The notes under the pieces are model-generated. The model saw only the letters and a program-made list of their open reading frames with translations, searched no databases and was not told where the DNA came from. Shown in pieces: positions 36,726 to 44,882 of a stretch of 64,000 nucleotides of DNA. How positions within the stretch are numbered: position 1 is the stretch's first letter; every line of letters begins with the position of its first letter. The translations under genes were made by a program, and so were the position numbers. Origin of the DNA: Acidobacteriota bacterium (GTDB lineage: Bacteria; Acidobacteriota; Blastocatellia; Pyrinomonadales; Pyrinomonadaceae); NCBI GenBank assembly GCA_020200135.1, contig JAIVJI010000064.1, forward strand, positions 153,522 through 217,521, written 5' to 3'.

Positions 36726-37714
36726 ACCCGGAAGACGAAGAGGTCGAGCGGCGGGAGGAGTCCACGGAGTTCGTCGCGGCGGACTCGGCCCGCGCCGCGC
36801 CCGATTCCTCGCGCGAGGGGTACCGCAGCGGCTACGTCGCTCTGGTGGGGCGGCCGAACGCGGGGAAGTCGACGCTCCTGAACCGGATGGTGGGCGAGAA
36901 GATCGCGGCCGTCTCGAACAAGCCGCAGACGACGCGCCACCAGATTCGCGGCGTCATCACGCGCCCCGAGGGGCAGATCGTCCTTGTGGACACGCCGGGC
37001 GTGCACCAGCCGGGCTACCTCCTCAACCGCCGGATGATGGCCGCCGTCCACGACGCGCTCGAAGGCGTCGACCTCGTCTGCCTCATCCGCGACGCCGCGG
37101 CGCCGACGGGCAACGGCGACCGCTTCGTCCTCGACCTCGTGAAGCGCGCGGGCAAGCCCGCCATCCTGCTCCTCAACAAGACCGACAGGCTGGAAGACAA
37201 GCGGAAGCTTCTGCCGCTCATCGAGTGGTACTCGGGCGAGCACGAGTGGCGCGGCGTCGTCCCGCTCTCGGCGCGCACCGGCGACCAGCTGGAAGACCTC
37301 GTGCGCGAGTTCGTCTCGAACCTCCCCGAAGGCGACCCCATCTTCGAGGAGGACGAGCTGACCGACCAGCCGATGCGCACGCTCGTCGCCGAGATGGTGC
37401 GCGAGAAGATTCTGCACGTCACGGGCGAGGAGATACCGTACGTGACGGCGGTCGTCACCGAGCGCTACGAGGAGGTGTCGGCGGAGCTGGCGCGCGTCTA
37501 CTGCGCCGTCTACGTCGAGCGGCCGTCGCAGAAGAGCATCATCATCGGCAGGGGCGGCGCGCGGCTCAAGCAGATAGGCACCGAGGCGCGGCGCGACGTC
37601 GAGCGGCTGCTCGGGCACAAGGTCTACCTCGAACTCTTCGTCAAGGTCGAGGAGGGCTGGCGCGACTCGCCCCGCGCGCTGCACGAGATGGGGATAGAAG
37701 AACGTGAACCGTGA
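36722..37714 (+). CDS. era: GTPase Era
   Basis: A 330-residue essential GTPase that binds 16S rRNA near its 3' end and assists 30S maturation. G1 GRPNAGKST, G2 with QTTRHQIRG, G3 DTPGV, G4 NKTD and G5 SART (VPLSARTGD) are all present. The KH domain has IIGRGGARLKQIGTEARRDVE and ends VKVEEGWRDS. An unusual N-terminal extension of about 35 acidic residues (NPEDEEVERREEST) precedes the G domain. The gene overlaps the GH3 stop, and its last codons lie against a repeat element. Confidence 0.97.
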   Translation: MNPEDEEVERREESTEFVAADSARAAPDSSREGYRSGYVALVGRPNAGKSTLLNRMVGEKIAAVSNKPQTTRHQIRGVITRPEGQIVLVDTPGVHQPGYLLNRRMMAAVHDALEGVDLVCLIRDAAAPTGNGDRFVLDLVKRAGKPAILLLNKTDRLEDKRKLLPLIEWYSGEHEWRGVVPLSARTGDQLEDLVREFVSNLPEGDPIFEEDELTDQPMRTLVAEMVREKILHVTGEEIPYVTAVVTERYEEVSAELARVYCAVYVERPSQKSIIIGRGGARLKQIGTEARRDVERLLGHKVYLELFVKVEEGWRDSPRALHEMGIEEREP

Positions 37715-37788
37715 ACCGTAAACCGTGACAAGAGAAAGACAGTCCTTTCTTGTCACGGTTTACGGTTCACGGTTCACGGTTTACGTCT
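37700..37788. repeat. Period-7 inverted repeat element (ACGGTTT/ACGGTTC family)
   Basis: The left arm (37703-37729) is GAACCGTGAACCGTAAACCG; the right arm (37752-37784) has ACGGTTT, ACGGTTC, ACGGTTC, ACGGTTT in 7-nt register. Core complementarity continues through ACAAGAAA/TTTCTTGT. It is nearly the same unit as the element at 16.2 kb, 21 kb away. The left arm encodes the end of Era (EREP-stop). Confidence 0.9.
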
Positions 37789-37791
37789 CTT

Positions 37792-38637
37792 ATGAACTGG
37801 TACGCGGTAGACGTGACGGCGGAGGCCGCGGCGCGCGAGGCGGTGGAGTACGCGCTGATGGAGGCGGGCGCGCTGGGGACGGAGGAGCGCGACGCGGCCG
37901 GCGGCGGATTCGTCGACGTCGCCGGCTACTTCGAGACGGAGCCGCAGGTCGAGGCGGTGCGCGCGGCGCTCCTGGAAGCGCTGACGATTTACGGGCTGGC
38001 CTCGTCGGACGTGCGCGCGCTTAGCCTGCGCGAGGTCGAGGGGCGTGACTGGCTCGCCGAGTGGAAGCGGAACTGGAAGCCGGCCGAGGTCGGGCGCTTC
38101 GTCGTCGCGCCGCCGTGGAGCGAGGTGCCCGAGGGCGGCGGCCGCGTCGTCATCCGCGTCGAGCCGGGCATGGCCTTCGGCACCGGCACGCACGAGACGA
38201 CGCGCCTGTGTCTCGCGGCGATTGAAAAACACTTCGGCGGCGGGAGCCTCCTCGACGTGGGCACGGGGACGGGCGTGCTCGCCATCGCCGCCGCGAAGCT
38301 CCACCCGGCGGCGCGCGTCGAGGCGTGCGACACGGACCCGCTGGCCGTCTCGGTCGCCGAAGCGAACGCGCGGCTCAACGGCGTCGCCGAACGGATAGCT
38401 TTCCGCGTCGGCTCGGTCGAAGAGACCACGGCGTCGGCCGACCTCGTCTGCGCCAACCTGACGGCGGACGTCATCCTGCCGCTGCTGCCCGCGCTGCTGG
38501 GCGCCACCTGCGGCCGGCTCGTGCTCTCGGGCGTCCTCACGACGCAGGCGGAAGCAGTCTGCGCGCGCCTCGTCGGGCTGGGCGCCGCCGGCTACGAGCT
38601 GACGCGCGACGGCGAGTGGGTGGCGATAACAGTTTAA
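37792..38637 (+). CDS. prmA: Ribosomal protein L11 methyltransferase PrmA
   Basis: A 281-residue SAM-dependent methyltransferase that trimethylates ribosomal protein L11. The N-terminal substrate-binding domain (about 1-95) is followed by the family motif WKRNWKPAEVGRFVVAPPW, then PGMAFGTGTHETTRLCL, motif I LLDVGTGTGVLAIAAAKL and VCANLTADVILPLLP. Length is typical. The start codon is 4 nt beyond the repeat element, so the ribosome site is displaced by repeat DNA. It overlaps rsmE by one base (TAATG). Confidence 0.95.
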   Translation: MNWYAVDVTAEAAAREAVEYALMEAGALGTEERDAAGGGFVDVAGYFETEPQVEAVRAALLEALTIYGLASSDVRALSLREVEGRDWLAEWKRNWKPAEVGRFVVAPPWSEVPEGGGRVVIRVEPGMAFGTGTHETTRLCLAAIEKHFGGGSLLDVGTGTGVLAIAAAKLHPAARVEACDTDPLAVSVAEANARLNGVAERIAFRVGSVEETTASADLVCANLTADVILPLLPALLGATCGRLVLSGVLTTQAEAVCARLVGLGAAGYELTRDGEWVAITV

Positions 38638-39410
38638 TGACGCGAAGAAGGTTCTATGCGCCGCCGGGCGCGTTCGCCGAAGGCGGCGCGGTCGTGGCGC
38701 TCTCGGAGGAGGAGTCGCGGCACCTGCGCGACGTGCTGCGCCTGCGCGCGGGCGACGAGGCTTTCGTCTTCGACGGCGAGGGGCGCGAGTTCAGGTGCGT
38801 CGTGGCGGAGGCGGGCGGGCGCGGCGCCGCGGCGCGGCTCGAAGTGCGCGGCCCCGTAGAGCCGCCGAGCCCGGAGTCGCCGCTCGAACTGACGCTCGCC
38901 GTCGCGCTGTTGAAGGGCGAGAAGTTCGACCTCGTCGTGCAGAAGGCGACCGAGCTGGGCGTCTCCTCCATCATCCCCGTCTCGACCGGGAGGTCGGACG
39001 TGCGCCTGCGCGACGAGCGCGAAGAGTCGGGCAGGGCGAAGCGCGTCGAGCGCTGGCGACGCCTCGCGCTCGAAGCCGCGAAGCAGTCGGGTCGCGCGCG
39101 CCTGCCACGGGTCGCGGAGCCGCGCGGCTTCGAGCTGGTTGTTGAAAACGAAGAGGGCCCTGAACGGCTGCGCGTGCTGTTCGCCGAGCGCGGCGGCGCG
39201 GGGCTCGGCGCGCTCGCCGCCGCGTCCTCACGCCCGACGCACGTCACGGCGCTGGTCGGCCCCGAAGGCGGCTGGGACGACGAAGAGCTGGAACGCGCGC
39301 GCGCGCGCGGCTGGACAGTCGTCACGCTCGGCGGCCGCACGCTGCGCGCCGAGACGGCCGCCCTCGCCGTCTGCGCCCTCCTCCAACACCTCTTCGGCGA
39401 CCTGAAGTGA
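38637..39410 (+). CDS. rsmE: 16S rRNA (uracil(1498)-N(3))-methyltransferase RsmE
   Basis: A 257-residue SPOUT methyltransferase for U1498 of 16S rRNA. The N-terminal PUA-like domain (RRFYAPPG...LSEEESRHLRDVLRL...FVFDGEGREF) precedes the knot domain with LAVALLKGEKFDLVVQKATELGV, WRRLALEAAKQSGRARLP, ALVGPEGGWDDEELERA and LGGRTLRAETAALAV. It is translationally coupled to prmA (ATG shares the A of the prmA TAA); prmA-rsmE is a common pair. Confidence 0.96.
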   Translation: MTRRRFYAPPGAFAEGGAVVALSEEESRHLRDVLRLRAGDEAFVFDGEGREFRCVVAEAGGRGAAARLEVRGPVEPPSPESPLELTLAVALLKGEKFDLVVQKATELGVSSIIPVSTGRSDVRLRDEREESGRAKRVERWRRLALEAAKQSGRARLPRVAEPRGFELVVENEEGPERLRVLFAERGGAGLGALAAASSRPTHVTALVGPEGGWDDEELERARARGWTVVTLGGRTLRAETAALAVCALLQHLFGDLK

Positions 39411-39517
39411 AGGCAGTAGACAGTAGTCAATGGCCAGTAGAAAGACAGGCGGCGCGCCTGGCTAACGACCGGGACGCGCCGCCTTCGGTTTTCCTACTGT
39501 CTACTGTCTACTTTCAT
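39404..39517. repeat. Period-7 inverted repeat element (AGTAGAC family) with terminator core
   Basis: The left arm is GGCAGTAGACAGTAGTC (39412-39428); the right arm is CTACTGTCTACTGTCTACTT (39494-39513). The core has GGCGGCGCGCC (39447-39457) with the near-complement GACGCGCCGCC (39473-39483), then TTCGGTTTT. The core resembles that of the 19.3-kb element. The right arm encodes the C-terminus and stop of the convergent DUF4139 gene. Confidence 0.92.
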
Positions 39518-41977
39518 GGCGAGGTCGCGTTCGAGGGCGAGGGCGCGGAGGGCCGAGTCGAGCTGCGCCTGGAGGCGCGCGCGCTCGGCGTCGGCCTCCT
39601 GCTTCTCCCGGGCGAGCTGTTCGAGCCGCGTCTCCTGCTGGCCGGCCTTCTGGACGTAGCGCGTGATGAGCTGGCGCGCCTCGGGCGTCTTCGCCAGCGC
39701 CTCGATGTTCTCGCGCAGCCGCCTCTGGTCGGCGGCTATCTCGGCCATCTCGCGGTCGACGGCGGCGACGCGCCCGCGCGTCGAGGCGAGCCGAGCCTTG
39801 AGGTCGAGGATGTTCTGGAGCGCCGCGCGCGTCGCGTCGTCGATGTAGCGGCGCGCGACGAAGAGCTGTATCTGTTCGTGCGTGACGTTCGAGAGCGCGT
39901 AGGTCTCGATGCCGCGCTCGCGCTCGGCCACCAGCAGCTCGCGCGTCTCGCCCGCCGGCAGCTCGACGCGGAAGCGGTAGAAGCTCTGGCTCTTGCCCTC
40001 GGGCGCAGGTGTCAGCTTGTCGTCCAGCTCCCACCCCTGCCGCACCGGGTGCTCGACGTAGACCGTCCGCGCGCGCTCGGTCTGGTTCCTGAGCGTGTAG
40101 ACCTTCTTCACGCGGTGGTGGTGCGTCGCGTAGAGCGTCCCGTGGGCGATGCGCACGGCGAAGGCGGGCGAGTCCTCGGCCGCGTCGCGCACGGTGACGA
40201 GCGTGCCGAGGTCGAGCGCGAACGAGACGAGCCGCTTCTCCTCGGGCTTGAGACGTTCGAGCAGCGCCTCGCCCGCGTAGGCGTCGCCGTCGATGACCGT
40301 GAGCGCGCCGCCTTCGAGCGTGAGCCGCGAGGTGTTCTTCAGAAGCATCCCCGACATCGGGCGGCTGCGGCCGGCCGACTGGTTGTAGACCGAGACGCGC
40401 GAGCCCTCCATCCGCGTCTGCAAGATGGGGATGAGCGCCGAGCGGTCGCGCCGGACGGTGACCGGCTGCTCTATCTTGTACTCGAAGAGGTCGCCGACCT
40501 CTCCGCCCTCGGCCGCCGCGACGACGCCCGACTCGCCGCCCGTCAGGCGCGCGCTCAGCGTCGGCTCGGGCTTCAGCCCAGCCCTCTCGTCAGTGTCCGT
40601 GCCGTCGGCCACGAAGTTGTTGGAGCGGCCGTTGACGGGCAGGTTCATGAGGTTGTTCACGCGCGCGGCCGGCAGCGCGTCGGCCGAGACGGTCACGGTC
40701 TCCTGCACGCCTGCGGGGCGCACGGAGATGCCGATGCTCGCGGCGCGCTCGGGGCCGACGCGCACGTTGGCGATGTCGGTGCGGCTGAAGCCCGGCGACT
40801 CGACGCTCACGTTGTAGAGCCCGGCGGCCAACCCCTGCGCGCGGAAGACGCCCTCGGAGTCGGTGCGCGCCGTGTACCTCTGACCCGTCGAGGCGTTGGT
40901 GATGGTCACTTCCGCGCCAGCCACCATCGCGCCGTTCGGGTCTTCGACCGAGCCGACGATGCGGTTGCCGCCGCCGACCTCGCCCGAGTCCGGCTCGTAG
41001 ACCTGCGGCGAGAGGCGCAGGTCGTCGGGCATGGGGATGACGGGGCGGTAGCGGTAGAAGGGCTTCTGGATGGGCTGGATGAACGAGACGGGCATGCCCG
41101 AGATGAGCGAGAGCTGCACGCCCGCCCAGTCCTCGTCGCTCACGTTGTCGACGATGGCCCAGCCCTGGAAGAAGGGCCGGCCCTCGGCGTCTAAGACGAC
41201 GCGGTAGGTCGTCTTCCAGATGGGCGCGGCGACGGTGTAGCTCACCAGCATCTCGCGCGGGCCCGCGCCGTCCGAGGTGACGGTGATGGTCTTGGCGTCG
41301 CGCCGCCGCGCGCTCGCCGAGGCGGCCGCGAACTCGCCCACGTCGCGCCGCGTCCCCTCGTCGAGCAGCCGCACGGCGCGCACCTCCGCGAGGTCGAAGC
41401 TCTGAAGCTCGCCGCCTTCGGAGGCGACGACGAGCTCGTGCGTGATGGTGGGCGGCTTCTGCGGGTCTGGTTGCGTGCGCCGCTCCTCGACCGTGAGGAC
41501 GGAGCCCGAGGCCGTGCGCCCCGCCGAGGTCGTGACGGCGACGCGCGCGCCCTGCAACTGGCCGAGCACGCCGGCCAGTCCCCCGGAAGGCCCAGCGGTC
41601 GCGGGCGAGATGGAGAAGGGGATGTCGGCCATCCGCGCCGACGGCGGGGCGCTCGAGTTGTAGCTCACCGCGCCGACGCGCCCGCGCCCGAGGTCGAGGA
41701 CGACCATCGACTTGAGCACGTCGTCCACCTGCGACTGCTTGAACGAGAGGTCGACCTCGGCGTGTCCGGTCACCGTGCCGCGCCGCTCGATGTAGGCGAC
41801 GCCGTTGCTGTAGAGGGTGACGCGCCTTATGGGGAGCGTCTGCGTCGCGCCGGCGCGCGGTGTCGTTCTCTCGGGCGCGGCGCCGGCCGCGGCCGCGCGC
41901 GCGCGCCTCTGGCCGCGCGCGTCGGGCGCGCAGAGACACGGCAGGATAAGGACGAGGAGAAACAGCTTGGCTTTCAT
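39494..41977 (-). CDS. DUF4139 protein with an inserted Oar-like carboxypeptidase-regulatory domain
   Basis: An 827-residue exported protein (signal KLFLLVLILPCLCAPDARG). The N-terminal and C-terminal parts belong to the DUF4139/DUF4140 family: VTLYSNGVAYIERRG, SYTVAAPIWKTTYRVVLD, GWAIVDNVSDEDWAGVQLSL, then VYTLRNQTERARTVYVEHP. Between them (about 320-450) sits a carboxypeptidase-regulatory-like domain with a TonB-plug-like tail as in Oar receptors: VGSVEDPNGAMVAGAEVTIT, TDSEGVFRAQGLAAGLYNVS and VTVSADALPAARVNN. The C-terminus is a long coiled coil (about 700-820). The last residues MKVDSRQ and the stop derive from the repeat element. Function unknown. Confidence 0.85.
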   Translation of the reverse strand: MKAKLFLLVLILPCLCAPDARGQRRARAAAAGAAPERTTPRAGATQTLPIRRVTLYSNGVAYIERRGTVTGHAEVDLSFKQSQVDDVLKSMVVLDLGRGRVGAVSYNSSAPPSARMADIPFSISPATAGPSGGLAGVLGQLQGARVAVTTSAGRTASGSVLTVEERRTQPDPQKPPTITHELVVASEGGELQSFDLAEVRAVRLLDEGTRRDVGEFAAASASARRRDAKTITVTSDGAGPREMLVSYTVAAPIWKTTYRVVLDAEGRPFFQGWAIVDNVSDEDWAGVQLSLISGMPVSFIQPIQKPFYRYRPVIPMPDDLRLSPQVYEPDSGEVGGGNRIVGSVEDPNGAMVAGAEVTITNASTGQRYTARTDSEGVFRAQGLAAGLYNVSVESPGFSRTDIANVRVGPERAASIGISVRPAGVQETVTVSADALPAARVNNLMNLPVNGRSNNFVADGTDTDERAGLKPEPTLSARLTGGESGVVAAAEGGEVGDLFEYKIEQPVTVRRDRSALIPILQTRMEGSRVSVYNQSAGRSRPMSGMLLKNTSRLTLEGGALTVIDGDAYAGEALLERLKPEEKRLVSFALDLGTLVTVRDAAEDSPAFAVRIAHGTLYATHHHRVKKVYTLRNQTERARTVYVEHPVRQGWELDDKLTPAPEGKSQSFYRFRVELPAGETRELLVAERERGIETYALSNVTHEQIQLFVARRYIDDATRAALQNILDLKARLASTRGRVAAVDREMAEIAADQRRLRENIEALAKTPEARQLITRYVQKAGQQETRLEQLAREKQEADAERARLQAQLDSALRALALERDLAMKVDSRQ

Positions 41978-42324
41978 CTCGGGCCTCCGGAAATCAGAGA
42001 GTCGTTGGCGTGCACGCGTGCCGGGTCGGCACCCGGGTCGAAGGGGCGCGCGTATTTTTTACAGGGCGGCCGGCGAGAGCCCGGCGCTTATGCGGAACGT
42101 TCGGCGTGACTATTTCTTGATGCGGATTTTAGTCCCGATGGTTGGACGGCCGGGCCGGCGTGCGTGCGGCGGCGAGCGTTGCCGACTTTTCTTTTGACGG
42201 GGCGCACGCCGGGGGCGCAGAATACCCGAGCCGAGGCGCCGGCCGGAAAAAAGAAAACGCGGGCGCGGCGGCGGCCGTATAAACTCTGAGCCGGACAACC
42301 CGAGGCGGGGGCTCGCAGAAACGA
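41978..42324. promoter_or_regulatory. Divergent intergenic region
   Basis: 347 nt between divergent genes. Toward the plus strand a TATAAA (42278-42283) lies 42 nt before ATG 42325 without a clear -35, and TTGACG (42194-42199) has a poor -10. No open frame or RNA family was recognised. Confidence 0.35.
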
Positions 42325-42600
42325 ATGGCTTACACGAAGGAAGAGGCGGCCGGGCGCGCGCGCGAAGACCTCGCGGCTCGGCTCGGCGTCCCGGAGGCGG
42401 AGGTCGGCGAGGAGTCGGTCGAGGAGGCGGACTTCCCCAACACCGCGCTCGGCGCGCCCGTGCGCGACGAGATGAGCGGGATGATGATCACCTCCGGCTG
42501 GCGCATACGCCTCGCCGCCGGCGGCAACACCTACGAGTACCGCGCCGACCGCAACCAGCTACGCCTGTGCGACTTCAAAGGGAAGAACCACAAGATTTGA
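42325..42600 (+). CDS. Small conserved-looking hypothetical protein
   Basis: A 91-residue soluble protein with unrecognised function. It starts MAYTKEEAAGRAREDLAARL, has an acidic middle (EAEVGEESVEEADFP) and a beta-rich end (GWRIRLAAGGNTYEYRADRN). The codon pattern is that of a real gene: G+C-rich third positions, no competing frame. It lies 13 bp upstream of the S8 protease, so co-transcription is likely; a protease-associated role is only a guess. Confidence 0.65.
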   Translation: MAYTKEEAAGRAREDLAARLGVPEAEVGEESVEEADFPNTALGAPVRDEMSGMMITSGWRIRLAAGGNTYEYRADRNQLRLCDFKGKNHKI

Positions 42601-42613
42601 GAGGAAGTGAGCA

Positions 42614-44068
42614 ATGCATCGTAGAAACTACACCCTTCACGTGACGCTGGCGGCGGCGCTGGTCGTGATGGCGGCGGCCGCGGGTCGCATCCAGCGCTGG
42701 GAGTGGAAGCGCGGCGCCGACGCGCCCGTCGGCGCCGCGGTCGTCCGCACGGGTGACCGCCCGGCCCCGCCGCGCGTGGCGGAAGAGTCCGAGGAGTACG
42801 AAGAGGGCGAGGCCGAGGTGCTGGTGCGCTTCAAGCCGGGCGTCTCGGACGAGCGCGTCGAGGAGATCGTCGCGCGCCTGAACGACCGGGTGGAGGACCG
42901 CGTCGAGTCGGTCGAGGGGCTGGCCTCCATCGACGACCTCGACGACGAGGAGGCCGCGGAGGTCGCGGCCGAGTACGCCGCGCTCGCCGAGGTCGAGTAC
43001 GCCGAGCCGAACTTTGAGATAAGCGTCGAGCCGCTCGACTCCCGCAGCATCCACGACCGCTTCGTCTCGCAGCTCCCGCTGGGCGCGCCGAACGACCCGC
43101 TCTTCGCAGAGCAGTGGGGGCTCGTCAACACGGGGCAGCGCTCCGGCGTCGCCGAGGCCGACATCAGCGCGCTCGCCGCGTGGCGGAAGACGCAGGGGAG
43201 CAAGAAGGTCGTCGTCGCCGTCCTCGACAGCGGCGTCGACTACAGGCACCCCGACCTCGCCGGCAACATGTGGCACCGCCCGGCCGACCTCGAGATGTAC
43301 TTCGACGAGCACCTCGGCGTCATCGACGACTACGACGGCTTCAGCGCGCTCTCCGAGGAGCGCGACCCGATGGACGAGAACGGCCACGGCACGCACTGCT
43401 CGGGCATCGTCGGCGCGGAGGGCGACAACAACCTCGGCATCAGCGGCGTCAACTGGAAGGTCGAGATCATGCCGCTGAAGTTCATGGGGCGCGGCGGCTT
43501 CGGCTCGACGAAGGACGCCATCGAGGCCATCAACTACGTCATCGCGCGCAAGAAGGACGGCGTCAACGTCCGCGTCATCAGCGCGAGCTGGGGCTCGCAG
43601 TCGCGGTCGCGCGCGCTCGAAGACGTCATCCGCAAGGCGGGCGAGGCCGACATCCTCTTCGTCGCCGCCGCCGGCAACGACGGCGCGGACGCCGACCGCC
43701 GGCCGCACTTCCCCTCGGGCTACAAGCTCCCGAACGTCATCTCGGTGGCCGCGCTCGACCGCAAGGACGCGCTGGCCTCGTTCTCGAACTACGGCGCGAA
43801 GGGCGTCCACCTCGCCGCGCCGGGCAAGGAGATTCTCTCGACGTGGCTGAACGGGGCCTACGAGGAGCACTCGGGCACCTCGATGGCGACGCCGTTCGTC
43901 GCGGGCGTCGCCGGCCTCGTGCTCTCGGTCGAGCCCGACCTCTCGGTCGGCGAGCTGCGCGAGCGCCTGTTCAACTCGGTGGACAAGCTCGACGCGCTGC
44001 GGGGCAAGGTCGTCACCGGCGGCCGCCTCAACGCCGCGCGCGCCGTCGGCGCCGTGCAGATCAAGTAA
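42614..44068 (+). CDS. Secreted S8 (subtilisin-like) serine protease
   Basis: A 484-residue exported protease. A signal or anchor (TLHVTLAAALVVMAAAAG) is followed by a fervidolysin-like propeptide (about 60-130; AEVLVRFKPGVSDERVEEIV). The catalytic domain shows the triad: VVAVLDSGVDYRHPDLAGNM (Asp), NGHGTHCSGIVGA (His) and SGTSMATPFVAGVAGLVLS (Ser), with the oxyanion region VAAAGNDGAD. GAGGAAGTGAGCA precedes ATG 42614. A strong terminator follows. Confidence 0.95.
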   Translation: MHRRNYTLHVTLAAALVVMAAAAGRIQRWEWKRGADAPVGAAVVRTGDRPAPPRVAEESEEYEEGEAEVLVRFKPGVSDERVEEIVARLNDRVEDRVESVEGLASIDDLDDEEAAEVAAEYAALAEVEYAEPNFEISVEPLDSRSIHDRFVSQLPLGAPNDPLFAEQWGLVNTGQRSGVAEADISALAAWRKTQGSKKVVVAVLDSGVDYRHPDLAGNMWHRPADLEMYFDEHLGVIDDYDGFSALSEERDPMDENGHGTHCSGIVGAEGDNNLGISGVNWKVEIMPLKFMGRGGFGSTKDAIEAINYVIARKKDGVNVRVISASWGSQSRSRALEDVIRKAGEADILFVAAAGNDGADADRRPHFPSGYKLPNVISVAALDRKDALASFSNYGAKGVHLAAPGKEILSTWLNGAYEEHSGTSMATPFVAGVAGLVLSVEPDLSVGELRERLFNSVDKLDALRGKVVTGGRLNAARAVGAVQIK

Positions 44069-44113
44069 AGCGCGCGCCTTGTTTGTCAGGGGGGCTCGCG
44101 CCCGTCCCGCCAC

Positions 44114-44148
44114 CGCGGGGGTTATGTGACATAGCCCCCGCGACTTTT
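44114..44148 (+). terminator. Rho-independent terminator after the S8 protease gene
   Basis: CGCGGGGGTTATGT pairs with ACATAGCCCCCGCG (44114-44142, one G-T pair, tiny loop), followed by ACTTTTG. It is 45 nt past the stop at 44068 and before the next start at 44175. Confidence 0.8.
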
Positions 44149-44174
44149 GTCCGCCCGCCGCCCTCCAGCACAAC

Positions 44175-44765
44175 ATGGAATCGACCGACGAGACGATAAT
44201 CGAGCTGAGCAGGACGAGGCTCATCCTGCTCACCCTCGGGGCGTTCGCCTTCGTGGCGGCAGGGGCCTGGCTCCTCTCCCTCGACGCGGCCGAGATTCGT
44301 TCCGGCCGCGGGTTCAGGCTCTTCTTTAACGAGCCGCTAGTCGTCTACGGCGCGGGGCTCGCCTCGATTCTGTTCTTCGGCGCCTGCGGGGTGTACGGCC
44401 TCGTAAAGATGTTCGACAAAAAGCCCGGCCTCGTGCTCAACAGCTCGGGCGTCGTCGATAACGCGAGCGGCGTGGCGGCGGGGTTCATCCCGTGGTCGGA
44501 AGTCATCGGCTCGGGCGTCGTCGAGATACAGAAGCAGAAGATGCTCGTCATCGGCGTGAGAGACTCGCAGAAATACATCGACCGCGGGGGCGCGCTCAGG
44601 CGCGCGCTCAACAGGGCCAACTCCGGGATGACCGGAAGCCCCATCGCCATCCCCTCGGTCACGCTGAAGATCGACTTCTCTGAGCTGGTCTCGCTTTTTA
44701 ACCGGTACCAGCAAAAGTACTGCGCCGCGCCGCGCGACGACGGCCCCGCCGCGCGCGAAAGCTGA
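44175..44765 (+). CDS. STM3941-like two-helix membrane protein
   Basis: A 196-residue protein resembling the STM3941 family, function unknown. Two membrane segments (LILLTLGAFAFVAAGAWLLS, about 14-34; LVVYGAGLASILFFGACGVYGLV, about 55-77) are followed by a cytoplasmic beta-rich domain: LVLNSSGVVDNASGVAAGFI, PWSEVIGSGVVEIQKQKMLV, and a C-terminal VTLKIDFSELVSLFNRY. Order and length match that family. It has its own transcription unit after a terminator. Confidence 0.72.
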   Translation: MESTDETIIELSRTRLILLTLGAFAFVAAGAWLLSLDAAEIRSGRGFRLFFNEPLVVYGAGLASILFFGACGVYGLVKMFDKKPGLVLNSSGVVDNASGVAAGFIPWSEVIGSGVVEIQKQKMLVIGVRDSQKYIDRGGALRRALNRANSGMTGSPIAIPSVTLKIDFSELVSLFNRYQQKYCAAPRDDGPAARES

Positions 44766-44882
44766 GCGCGTGGCGCCGCCGGGGCGCACACTTTCGCCTC
44801 ACACTCGTCACCCGCGCCCGCTTTCGGTATGATGGCTCGCACCGCAGTTCCAGCAAACTCAAAAAGCCAGGGAGACCGAAAG

